Part shown: piece by piece, positions 1-7,455 of the stretch | Layout: each line of letters opens with the position of its first letter | Numbering within the stretch: the stretch's first letter is position 1 | From: Mobilicoccus pelagius NBRC 104925 | GTDB taxonomy: Bacteria; Actinomycetota; Actinomycetes; Actinomycetales; Dermatophilaceae | DNA: 64,000 bases | NCBI RefSeq assembly: GCF_000247995.1 | Contig: NZ_BAFE01000094.1 | Location: 1-64,000 of the forward strand | Reading direction: 5' to 3' | Made by a program: the position numbers and the translations under genes | Notes under the pieces: generated by a model | The model's input: only the letters and a program-made list of their open reading frames with translations | Told to the model about the DNA's origin: nothing | Databases searched by the model: none

Positions 1-426
1 GGCGGTGTTGGCAGTGTCCCACGCGACCCCGAGCGCGTCGGCGATGCGAGTCATCGACAGGTGGGCCACCACGAGCGCTTCCAGCGCCCACGCCAACGCC
101 GTCTTGGTGAGTTTGCACCGCGGCGTCGCCGCGCAGGAGAGGTCGTGGCGCCACACGTGCCCGCAGCCGGTGCAGCGGTAGCGGCGCAGCCGCACCCGCA
201 AGGTCGTGGGGCGCCACCCCAGTGGCGCGTGGGCGAGTTCGCGCACGGTGCTGTCCCGCACGCGCCCCTGGCACCCACACCGGCGACACCAACGGTCCTC
301 GGCGGCGACACGGCAGGCCAGCACCGCCCGATCCGGGTCTACGCGTTGCCCGACGGCCAGCAGGCCCAGGTCGTCCAGACCGGTGAAGGTGGTCAGATCG
401 GGGTCGGTGAAGGTAGCGTCGCGCAT
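1..426 (-). CDS. ISL3-family transposase, N-terminal part (runs off the window edge)
   Basis: The minus strand reads without a stop from an ATG at 426 to base 1, giving 142 residues that continue outside the window. Residues 46-51 (WCRRCG) and a later CTGCGHVW segment form the paired Cys zinc-ribbon typical of ISL3-family transposase N-termini. A helix-turn-helix-like stretch follows near the edge (MTRIADALGVAWDTA). ISL3 transposases are DDE enzymes that move the insertion sequence; the DDE core lies beyond the edge and cannot be checked. The element's terminal repeat should lie just upstream of the start, around 445-475, but one end alone does not prove it. This IS is the probable driver of the rearranged DNA to its right. 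Confidence 0.8.
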   Translation of the reverse strand, partial: MRDATFTDPDLTTFTGLDDLGLLAVGQRVDPDRAVLACRVAAEDRWCRRCGCQGRVRDSTVRELAHAPLGWRPTTLRVRLRRYRCTGCGHVWRHDLSCAATPRCKLTKTALAWALEALVVAHLSMTRIADALGVAWDTANTA

Positions 427-551
427 GTCGAGGTCTTCCAGATGGTGAGCGTCAGAACTTCCATCTTCGGGAGACCTCGACGTCTACCCCGGCACCGACG
501 CGCCCACCCCCATCGAACCTGCCGCGGCTCGACCTACACCCTCATCTGGGA

Positions 552-980
552 AGAGCCGGCAAACCCGGGCAGGTCTGCAGCATGACCGACGGCAAGGGCG
601 GCAAGACCAGCTACACCTACGACGGTGACGGCAACCTCATCAAGGCCACCCCGCCGGCGCCGTTGGGTGAACGCAGATTCGAGTGCGACTCCCTGGGGCG
701 CCTGACCGCGTCGGTCAACGGCCGCGGACAGCGCGTGACCTACGAGTACGACGCGCAGGATCGACTGCTGTCGACCACGGTCCCTGCCGCCGCCGGGGTC
801 GCGGACCGCACGATCTACCAGTCCTACGACGCCGACGGGAACGTGAACTTCAACGACTCGGTCATCTCCTACGACGCGCAGAACCGGCAGGACTACATCA
901 AGGACCCCTCGGGGGTCGAGTTCTCGACCTGGTTCGACGCGGCCGGGAACATGCTGGGCGTGGTCGGCGCCGGGCAGGAT
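552..980 (+). pseudogene. Rhs/YD-repeat protein fragment
   Basis: In frame with an ATG at 582, about 130 codons show repeated YD-type motifs: YTYDGDGNL, CDSLGRL, YEYDAQDRLL, SYDADGN and FDAAGNML. These are the beta-wrapped repeats of Rhs/YD proteins, large secreted or surface toxins and adhesins. The similarity starts slightly before the ATG and stops abruptly near 975-980, after which the same frame turns arginine-rich and non-coding in character. Rhs proteins exceed 1000 residues, so this is an internal splinter with no start, core or toxin tip. It sits between the transposase and other fragments. Confidence 0.7.
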
Positions 981-1020
981 TGGATCGCCCCGGGGTCAGT
1001 CGATAGCGGGTTGTGCCAGC

Positions 1021-1320
1021 ATGCCCGACTTGACAGATCTGACACAGCTCCTGGCCCTCGCGAACGCACACCCTCGCGCCGCGGGCGCGGAACTCAAGCA
1101 GGCCATAGAACTTCGCGAGCACGTCTACGACGCGCTGTTCGGCAGCGACGATCGAGCAACCCAGGCACTGGCTGATGCCTATCGCGACCCCGTCGCCCAT
1201 GCCCACCTTGCCCCCAGGGCGCCGGCGGGAAGTGGGCCGATTATGGGCTCCCCATGAAGACGGCGGGCCATCGAATCGCCCGCGGCCTGATGGACCTCCT
1301 GAGTCCGGGCGCGGCATCGG
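1021..1320 (+). pseudogene. CGNR/ABATE-domain regulator remnant, frameshifted
   Basis: From 1021 the translation (TDLTQLLALANAHPRA, then IELREHVYDALF) resembles the N-terminal ABATE domain of CGNR zinc-finger proteins, putative stress-linked regulators in actinobacteria. Near 1225-1230 the similarity moves to another frame (WADYGLPMKTAGHRIARGL, then MDLLS), as in the second half of ABATE. The CGNR zinc-finger end cannot be found. A frameshift plus missing ends make this a pseudogene. The assignment rests on remembered family patterns and is moderate. Confidence 0.45.
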
Positions 1321-1384
1321 GGGTTGCTGCTCAACCTCGAGGTCGGCGAGTGACCACGAGCGCGACCTCGAGCCAGGGCAGACG

Positions 1385-1507
1385 ATCACGCCACGGGTCC
1401 AGCAGCCCCTGACGACGACGGACTGGGGCACCCGGTCCGTCCTGCTCGCCGGGCCCGCCGGCACCGTCATCGATCTGTTCAACCAGACGGAGGACGACAT
1501 GGCGTGA
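1385..1507 (+). pseudogene. C-terminal tail of a VOC/glyoxalase-like protein
   Basis: The last 40 codons before the TGA at 1505-1507 read TTDWGTRSVLLAGPAGTVIDLFN. This matches the closing beta-strands of vicinal-oxygen-chelate proteins, where a Gly-rich turn and a DP.G..I.LF motif end the domain. Nothing upstream in any frame supplies the rest of the fold, so only the 3' end survived. Function cannot be inferred from the tail. Confidence 0.5.
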
Positions 1508-1750
1508 CCGTCGCGATCGACGTGACGGATCAGGTCGACCCGGCCAGAGTTGCTCGGGGGTTGTGGCGCCACGTCGTGCCCCGATGACGACGCGCGCTCA
1601 TGCCGCGCGTGGGATGTCTCCGCACGCTCCGCAGCCCCTCAGCATCGTCACCTGCAGTAGCCGCAGTTGCCCGTGCTTGGCCTCGTGTGGGGCCAGTTCA
1701 GACAGACAGGGTGGGTCCACTTGGGCTTGACATAGCCAATCCTGCGCGGT

Positions 1751-2040
1751 GTGCCGGGCGACCTGCCCGGCGGGACGTGGATGCGCATCGTCCTGGAGCA
1801 GATGTCGGCGGCGTCAGGCTCACCGGTCGGTCCGGCGCAGGCCGTCGGTCTCGTCGCGTTGACGGCCGTCGCCGGTCTGCTCGTGACGTGCGTCCTCGCC
1901 CTGGGGGAGGAGATCGGGTGGCGGGGCTGGTTGTGGCCCGCGTTGCGGCCGCTCGGGCGGCTGCGGGCTGCCGCCGCCGGCGGGGTCATATGGGCGATGT
2001 GGCACTTGCCGATCGTCCTCATCGGGCACAACTACACCGG
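1751..2040 (+). pseudogene. CPBP-family intramembrane protease fragment
   Basis: The frame from a GTG at 1751 encodes a hydrophobic segment followed by EEIGWRGWLWPAL and then WAMWHLPIVLIGHNYTG. These are the glutamate-pair and histidine motifs of CPBP (Abi/CAAX) intramembrane proteases. The family usually spans 220-300 residues; here the N-terminal helices are missing and similarity ends sharply near 2040, before the last conserved His/Asn helix. At that point the sequence changes into the reverse-oriented CPT-like fragment, so this is one side of a deletion or recombination junction. Confidence 0.7.
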
Positions 2041-2142
2041 TGCGCCCCGACACCCCCGGCAGGACGCCCTGCAGGGCACGCGTCAGGCTCGACTTCCCAG
2101 AACTCGAACCTCCGTTGAACACCACGACGTCGGAGGTCACGG
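2040..2142 (-). pseudogene. N-terminal fragment of a CPT-like nucleotide-binding kinase
   Basis: From a GTG at 2142 the minus strand encodes VTSDVVVFNGGSSSGKSSL, a beta-strand and P-loop (GGSSSGKSS) followed by an amphipathic helix. This arrangement opens chloramphenicol phosphotransferase-like and related small kinases. Only about 34 codons remain; the frame then runs into the antisense of the CPBP fragment at 2040. No function can survive. Other P-loop kinases start similarly, so the family name is tentative. Confidence 0.5.
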
Positions 2143-2300
2143 GGCCATCTTCGCCTGTTCTGCCCTCCCCTCCGCAGTGGCTCGCAAGGGGGTCGTGCTC
2201 ACCCGGTGCAGCGTCCCTCGCCGCGACGGCCGGAGGGGGCACGCATGTCTTCGCTCCGCGCGACCTAGGCCGCGGAGGTGCTGCGACCGGGTGAATGGGA

Positions 2301-3201
2301 TCACGCCGGCTGAGCGGGGCGCGGTACACGTGGGCACGTGTCATTCTCGACGGCGCCGACCCACCCGAAGCGGGGTGTGTTCCCGATCGGTGAGCCGTCG
2401 GCGCGTCGCCAGAGCACCCCGTCGGGGTCGACGGTGACGGTGTGGCCGTGGCGGTGGACGACGGTGTGGTGGTGGCGGCACAACAGGGCGAGGTTCGGCG
2501 GATCGGTCATCCCGCCCTCCGACCAGTGCCGGATGTGGTGGCCGTCGCACCACCCCGGTGGCGCCCCGCACCCGGGATAGGTGCAGCCCCCGTCGCGCAG
2601 CGCGAGCACCGTCCGCTCCGCCGAGGTGACGAGGCGGGACCGACGCCCCAGGTCGAGCACCTGGCCCCGACAACTCGCGTAGCCGCCGCGCCGAGGCCCC
2701 CGACGCCGCCCAGTCGATGATGATCTCGGCGAGGGCGTCCCAGTCGGGGTAGTCGATGTTCTTGCGCAGCCGCCGATAGACCTTGGCCGCGAGGCCGGCG
2801 CTCTCCACCGGCAACCGCCCGCACGACACGGCCCGCCGGAACGCCTCCCCGTCGGGCCCGGCGCACGTGAGCGCCACCTCGTGCAGATCCCGCGCGGCCC
2901 GTCGCATCACCGGCGCCCCACCCTCACGGCAGGACTGCTCCACCCATCGCTGAGGCCGCGGATGATCGGACGCCGCGATGACCCCCCGCGCGGACGCCTC
3001 CAGCACGACCGCCGCCTGAGCCGCATTCGCCGCCGCGACGGCGCCCGCCACCTCTGCTGCCGCCTCGGCCAGGTCGTGCGAGAACACTCCCGCGAGATCC
3101 TCCGGGATGCCCGCGAGCATCTCCCTCGCCACCCGCAGCCGCGCGAGCACGTCGAGCTCCGCACCGGGGTGCGGAACGTCGAGCATGTGGGTCGCGGTCA
3201 T
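2301..3201 (-). pseudogene. DUF222/HNH endonuclease (13E12-type), deleted and frameshifted
   Basis: The ATG at 3201 opens a DUF222 N-terminal region (about 175 codons, to SARRLRELSG). Near 2660-2672 the coding frame shifts and continues as QVLDLGRRSRLV, then the HNH motif with CTYPGCG, DGHHI.HW..GG and LCRHHH, ending at 2301. Intact 13E12-type proteins have over 100 further residues between these parts, so an internal deletion as well as a frameshift is inferred. These genes are multicopy HNH proteins, some under SOS control. A LexA-like box lies just upstream. A one-base sequencing error could explain the shift but not the missing middle. Confidence 0.75.
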
Positions 3202-3210
3202 GGCCTCATT

Positions 3211-3237
3211 CTATCGAACATGCGTACGCATCGATAG
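3211..3237 (-). promoter_or_regulatory. LexA-like/palindromic site upstream of the DUF222-HNH gene
   Basis: Ten bases before the start codon lies CGAACATGCGTACG, which differs by one base in its right half from the actinobacterial SOS pattern CGAAC-N4-GTTCG. It overlaps a perfect 12-bp palindrome (3220-3231) flanked by CTATCG and CGATAG. Some mycobacterial 13E12 genes carry SOS boxes, so an ancestral LexA site is a fair inference. Binding is not shown. Confidence 0.4.
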
Positions 3238-3762
3238 GGTTTTCCGCGTGAAGTTCTTCGTCGTCATTTCCTGGCGCGGTCGTGGTGTTGCGGCTTATGA
3301 TCGAACACATGAGCGATAGATCGATGTCTCCCTGCCGGGCGAGGCGCATCGCGCAGGCGCGCGCTGCGACAGGCGCGCGACCGTCGCTTCGTCGAGGTGC
3401 TGGAGGTTGCCTCCGCCTGTCATCGGTCGTGCTCTCATCGGGGAGTCGCCATCGCCGGAGGCGACGCGGAGGCCCAAGGTCATCGAGGCCTGCAACGGCA
3501 AACCCCTCACGCCGCGCAAGGTGCGCCGTGATGGTGGCCGCTTGGATCTGTCGACACCTATGCGCCGTGGGCCCCCGACCGGACGGTCGAGGGCCCACGG
3601 CGTGCGAGATGCGGCCGGCGTGCGTGGCTCGGCCGACACCCGAAGTGCGGCTGGAACGGGAGGTCCCGGCCTGCGTGCGAGGTGGGGTCGGCGTGCGAGG
3701 TCCGACCGGTGTGCCCTCGCGTGGCCGGCCGGTTCGCCCTGGGCCCGAACGACGCGTCGCGA
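3238..3762. other. Intergenic region without a supported gene
   Basis: About 525 bases separate the DUF222 remnant from the MFS transporter. Open frames here lack recognisable domains and change character along their length. An 18-bp hairpin sits at 3564-3601. A short motif at 3297-3330 (GATCGAACACATGAGCGATAG) resembles the leader of the DUF222 gene and may be a second decayed copy of it. I see no other feature. Confidence 0.5.
3564..3601. terminator. 18-bp hairpin with a 2-base loop
   Basis: Left arm 3564-3581 and right arm 3584-3601 pair over 18 positions with a single mismatch and a GA loop. No U-tract follows on either side. It lies about 160 bases past the 3' end of the minus-strand MFS gene and could end its transcript, or it may be a small palindromic element. 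Confidence 0.45.
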
Positions 3763-5013
3763 TCAGACGCGCGCCGGTGCTGCGTCGACGTCGGTGCGGC
3801 GGGTGGTGGGGTGGGCCGGCATGAGGGCGACGGAGGCGGTGGCGAGGAGGGCGACGCCGGCGAAGACGTAGAACCCCCACGGGTGGGCGAGGCCACGGGT
3901 CACGAGCATGCCCGTCACGGCCGGGCCGACGATCGCACCGACACGGCCGACGCCCGACGCGAGACCCATCGCCGTGCCACGCACCTCGGGTTCGAAGAGG
4001 TGGGCGACGAGCGCGTACACGAGACCCTGCGCGCTGAACACGAACAGGCCCGTGACGAACACGACCGCGTGCAGCAGCACGGCGTTCTCCATCCGCAGGC
4101 TCAACAGTGCGAGGAAGAGCGCGGACACGCCGAACCAGGCGATCGTCGACGTCTTGATGCCGCGGCGGTCCGCGACGACCCCACCGAGCGCGAGGCCGAC
4201 GATGGCGCCCGCGTTCATGATGAGCAGCAGGCTCAACGACGAGGCGAGCGAGTACCCCGCGGACCGCATGATCTGCGGCAGCCACGTGTTGAGTCCGTAG
4301 ACGAGCAGCAGCCCCATGAACGACGCGAGCCACGAGCACAGCAGCGCGCGACGGTGCGAACCGAGCAGGTCGAGCATCCGCGGCTTCTCCGCGACCGCCC
4401 CGTCCTCACGGACGATCGGCGACGTCTCCGGGATGCGGAGCCACACGAGCGGGAGCAGCAGGAGGCCGGCGATGCCGCCGACGTAGAAGATGAGGTGCCA
4501 GTTCGGGATGACGAGCAGCGCGAACAGCGACATCGCGACCGCGCCGACGTGATACCCGGTCATCGTTGCCGTCGTCGCGGTGGCCTTGCGGTCGGAGCGC
4601 GACGACTCCGTCATGATCGTGATCGCCGTCGGCATGCACGACCCGAGACCCAGTCCGGCGATGAGACGGGCCGCGGCGAGAAGCCCGACGGTGGGCGCGA
4701 GCGGCACGAGAATCGTGAAGATCGAGAAGATCGCGACCGACACCGTGAGGCCCAACCGGCGCCCGAAGCGGTCGTTGAGAGGCCCGCCCGCGGCGGCGCC
4801 GATGCCGACACCGACGAGCGACAGCGTGGCGACGAGTGTCAGCTCGGGCCCGCCCATGCCGAGGTGGGCGGTCTCCTTGAGTGTGGGGATGACCGCGCCG
4901 AACGCGACGAGGTCGAACCCCTCGAGTGCGACGGTCGACCAGCACAACAGTGAGGTGAGCGCGGACGACCCTCCCTCCGCACGTGCGGCAGGACGGGTGG
5001 TGGTGGTGCTCAT
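3763..5013 (-). CDS. MFS transporter, aromatic acid:H+ symporter type
   Basis: A 416-residue major facilitator with 12 predicted membrane segments. Helix 1 contains EGFDLVAFGAVIPTL, where the Asp is characteristic of the aromatic acid/H+ symporter group (PcaK, BenK). The loop 2-3 motif appears as GGPLNDRFGRR. The middle loop after PETSP separates the two six-helix halves. It probably imports a benzoate- or hydroxybenzoate-like acid with protons. No catabolic enzymes are adjacent, so the substrate is unknown. It stands alone on the minus strand with about 230 bases of upstream DNA. Confidence 0.8.
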   Translation of the reverse strand: MSTTTTRPAARAEGGSSALTSLLCWSTVALEGFDLVAFGAVIPTLKETAHLGMGGPELTLVATLSLVGVGIGAAAGGPLNDRFGRRLGLTVSVAIFSIFTILVPLAPTVGLLAAARLIAGLGLGSCMPTAITIMTESSRSDRKATATTATMTGYHVGAVAMSLFALLVIPNWHLIFYVGGIAGLLLLPLVWLRIPETSPIVREDGAVAEKPRMLDLLGSHRRALLCSWLASFMGLLLVYGLNTWLPQIMRSAGYSLASSLSLLLIMNAGAIVGLALGGVVADRRGIKTSTIAWFGVSALFLALLSLRMENAVLLHAVVFVTGLFVFSAQGLVYALVAHLFEPEVRGTAMGLASGVGRVGAIVGPAVTGMLVTRGLAHPWGFYVFAGVALLATASVALMPAHPTTRRTDVDAAPARV

Positions 5014-5245
5014 GGCGGCTCCTCACCTCCGGTGGCGTGCCGGATCGACGGGGCGACCCTCTCGCTCGGCCGGCTCGCGTTCCCCCGCTCACCCCCGCGG
5101 CGCCGCCCGTCTCGCCCCCCGTGGACAGGCCTGCGCCAGGACCACCCTAGCGGCACCAGGTCAGACGTCCAGCACGGTTGTCGACAACGAGGGCCCGGCA
5201 CTTTCGGGGGCGCCACCGCGACGCGTCTCTCCGGCGCCCGACGCG

Positions 5246-5506
5246 TCAGGCGCCCGCGCGCCTCGCCACCGTGAAGAGGTCGCCGGGCTGGCAGTCGAGG
5301 ACCTCACAGATCGCCGTGAGCGTCGTGAACCGCACCGCGCGCGCTCGTCCGTTCTTGAGGATCGACAGGTTCGCGAGGGTGAGCCCCGTGCGCTCCGAGA
5401 GCTCGGTGAGCGTCATGCCCCGCGCGGCGAGCACCTCTCCGAGGTGCACCTCGACCGCGTGATCCGCGTCGTCCTCGGCGGCCCGTCCGCGTGTGCCGCG
5501 CGTCAT
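5246..5506 (-). CDS. Small XRE/Cro-type transcriptional regulator
   Basis: This 86-residue protein is almost entirely one helix-turn-helix domain: GMTLTELSERTGLTLANLSILKNG, then FTTLTAICEVLDCQPGDLF. That pattern is the HTH_26/YozG type often encoded next to a DUF2975 membrane protein. Its ATG (5506-5504) overlaps the TGA of the upstream DUF2975 gene as ATGA, so the two are translationally coupled. The perfect dyad at 6198-6244 ahead of the operon is the obvious candidate operator for autoregulation. The signal that controls it is unknown. Confidence 0.85.
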   Translation of the reverse strand: MTRGTRGRAAEDDADHAVEVHLGEVLAARGMTLTELSERTGLTLANLSILKNGRARAVRFTTLTAICEVLDCQPGDLFTVARRAGA

Positions 5507-6186
5507 ACCGTCCCCTCCAGGTCGCGGTGCATGTCGACCGCCTGGCCGAGGATCCGCCCGACGGTGAGGACGCCGCACCCGGCGACGATCGCCGTCCAGT
5601 CGACGTGCATGTTGCCCGGGATCCCGGCGACCACCGGGAAGTCCGAGACGAGGCGGGAGGTCTCCACGGAGGTGAGGACCCCGCCGACCAGAGCGACGAG
5701 GATCGCGCCGCCGAGCACGAACCACCCGAGGCGCCGTGTTCCGCGCGCGACGGCGTCGGTGAACAGGCCGTCGCGCCGTCCGCGGCGGACGAGGGCGGTC
5801 GTCAGGGCGAGGAACCCCAGCGTCCACAGCCAGTCCACGAGGACCGGAACGCTGACCAGGGCCTCGTCGAGGGGACCCATGTCGTCGCGGCACAGGAGGT
5901 ACTCCCGGGGCTCCCCGAGGCGCACTCCCGGGCGGAGGTTCTCCACGGGTGGGGCGGCGAGGGGGTGCCCCTCCCCGTCGATGCCGCCGGAGTTGATCGT
6001 CAATCCGTTCGACGTGACGGGGGCGCAGGGGATTCCACCGTCGCCCCAGGCTCCGAATCCCACATGGGCGCCCGTGAGGGGCGCGATGGCCGTGAAGGCC
6101 AGCCACACGATCATCAGCCCCAGCAGTGCCTGCATGGCCACCTCGATCGGGGCGAGGACATCCTCGGGTGTGGTGTGCCTGGCCAT
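5503..6186 (-). CDS. DUF2975 membrane protein
   Basis: A 227-residue protein with a helix at about 18-40, an extracytoplasmic-looking loop containing two Cys residues, and three further helices (VLVDWLWTLGFLALTT, FVLGGAILVALVGGVL, IVAGCGVLTVGRIL). This is the DUF2975 layout. DUF2975 genes commonly pair with a tiny XRE regulator, as here. The ATG at 6186 is preceded by CAGGGGACGTC, a suitable ribosome site, and lies 12 bases from the operator-like dyad. A role in sensing or modulating the regulator is a guess; no biochemical function is established to my knowledge. Confidence 0.75.
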   Translation of the reverse strand: MARHTTPEDVLAPIEVAMQALLGLMIVWLAFTAIAPLTGAHVGFGAWGDGGIPCAPVTSNGLTINSGGIDGEGHPLAAPPVENLRPGVRLGEPREYLLCRDDMGPLDEALVSVPVLVDWLWTLGFLALTTALVRRGRRDGLFTDAVARGTRRLGWFVLGGAILVALVGGVLTSVETSRLVSDFPVVAGIPGNMHVDWTAIVAGCGVLTVGRILGQAVDMHRDLEGTV

Positions 6187-6197
6187 GACGTCCCCTG

Positions 6198-6244
6198 TAT
6201 CGACAGTCGATGTTGTCGATAAACGATAACATCGACTGTCGATA
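6198..6244. promoter_or_regulatory. 17-bp perfect inverted repeat, probable operator of the DUF2975-XRE operon
   Basis: TATCGACAGTCGATGTT (6198-6214) is repeated exactly in reverse complement at 6228-6244 with a 13-base AT-richer spacer. The spacer and arms contain further TCGATA/TATCG elements. The site lies right before the ribosome site of the DUF2975 gene, where the promoter should be. Its AT content contrasts with the surroundings, as expected for an operator-promoter. Confidence 0.7.
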
Positions 6245-6262
6245 AGGAACGGGCTTCCGAGA

Positions 6263-7120
6263 TCACCCTCGCGTCGAGGCCACGTCGCCGTCCCGACGCG
6301 CGTCCTTCGACCCGCTCGACCCACCCGACCCGTCCGTGTCGCCCCTGTCGTCGTCCGAGTCGTCGTCGTCCATGTCGTCCTCGACGGCGTCGACGATGGC
6401 CTCGTCGTCGATGTTGGAGTCGGAGGCGTGCTGCTGCAGTTCGGCCTCCTCGTCGGCGCCGAACTCCTGCCGGGGGTCGTCGCGGGCGGTGAGGATGTCG
6501 CGGATACCGACGCGGCGGCCGGTCTCCTTCTCGATGCGGGAGCGGTGCCACCAGGCGGCACCGAGGACGACGGCGAGGAACATGCCGATGTACCGGAGTG
6601 CCGGACAGACGTACGTCATGAGCGTCGTGAATCCGACGAAGTTCAGGCCGTACCCGAGGGGGCACATGCCGAGGTGGATGGCGCGGCAGCGGTTGCGGTG
6701 CTCGGCGGTGAGGACCCGCGTGAGGCCGACGGCACCGACGACGACGTACTCCGCCCATCCACCGTCGACCGCGAACGCCATGAGCTTCAGCGACAGGCAG
6801 TCGGCGAAGTCGCCGCGTCGACAGTTGCGGTACCGGCGGCACGCGCGGCCCGCGGACGGGATGACCGCGTCACCGACCTCCCACCCGTGGACGCCGGGGC
6901 CGACCTCGTCGAGGCATCGGCTGATCTCGTGGCCCCTGCGTCACCACACGAAGCGCGGCGGGGGAGCTGCCGTCGATGAGGGAGAGGTCGGAGTGGCAGA
7001 TGCCGCAGTACGCGACCTTGATGCGCACCTCGCCCGGCCCGGCGTGCGGCCCGGGATCTGGTCGAGCCTCACCTCACGCCTGTCGGCGTAGAGGCGCTCG
7101 TCGAGCACCGTCTCGCTCAT
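6263..7120 (-). pseudogene. Zinc alcohol dehydrogenase remnant fused to an unrelated membrane/acidic tail
   Basis: From the ATG at 7120 the start matches a Zn-alcohol dehydrogenase (GroES-like) domain. A one-base loss near 7043 breaks a TPGPGEV motif, and the next frame carries VRIKVAYCGICHSDL. A one-base gain near 6931 then restores the first frame at GHEISRCLDEVG. The structural-zinc Cys cluster is eroded (ACRRYRNCRRGDFADC). After MAFAVDGGWAEYVVV similarity stops; the nucleotide-binding domain is missing. The frame continues into a different sequence with one or two membrane helices and a strongly acidic Asp-rich end, closing at 6263. That tail has a GLTR-then-helix pattern a little like DUF2752, which is weak. 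Confidence 0.65.
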
Positions 7121-7277
7121 GACGGGTCCCTCGGGCGTCGCGTTGCTCCCGGTATACGGCGAGCGAGGCGGTGGTGGCGAGGGCCGTGAGGCACGTGCGT
7201 CGGGAATCACGCGGGGGCCTTCCGCCGTTGTCGCCGGGGTGACCGACCACCCAGAGCGACGCTCCCGCCCGACGCCG

Positions 7278-7451
7278 ATGTGCCCGATCCGCCCCGGCGA
7301 CCCGTGCAGTCTCTGCCAGCCGGGCGCGAACGGACCGCAGGACTGCGGGCTCGTCTACCTCGTCCAGGACGACCCCGACCTGCGGGAGATCGCCGCCGAA
7401 CAGCGTCGCCGCCACGTCGATCGTGCCCGCCGGTCGCGCGACGTACCGTGA
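7278..7451 (+). CDS. Small Cys-containing protein (DUF6767-like)
   Basis: A 57-residue protein beginning MCPIRPGDPCSLCQPGANG, followed by QDCGLVYLV and an acidic/basic helix. The arrangement of four Cys residues followed by LVYLV resembles a short actinobacterial family that I recall as DUF6767; the number is from memory. The Cys pattern suggests metal or redox chemistry, but none is demonstrated. It ends five bases before the preferred yaaA start, so the two are likely co-transcribed. The ATG at 7278 is chosen because similarity begins there. Confidence 0.6.
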   Translation: MCPIRPGDPCSLCQPGANGPQDCGLVYLVQDDPDLREIAAEQRRRHVDRARRSRDVP

Positions 7452-7455
7452 CGTC

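Noticed and set aside
61-585. Long plus-strand open frame over the transposase region
   Set aside because: It is antisense to a clear transposase frame and has no domain.
898-1572. Minus-strand 224-codon open frame across the CGNR/VOC fragments
   Set aside because: The recognisable fragments are on the plus strand; this frame is their mirror with no family pattern.
1648-1740. Minus-strand tail reading GYVKPKWTHPVCLNWPH and ending CGYCR
   Set aside because: It looks like the end of some Cys protein, but it is too short to name and has no start.
3206-4339. 377-codon Arg/Pro-rich frame overlapping the MFS gene
   Set aside because: Composition is typical of out-of-frame GC-rich DNA; the transporter frame has membrane helices and conserved motifs.
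5503-6561. DUF2975 gene extended upstream to 6561
   Set aside because: The extension crosses the operator dyad and is Arg/Thr/Ser-rich; the ATG at 6186 has a proper ribosome site.
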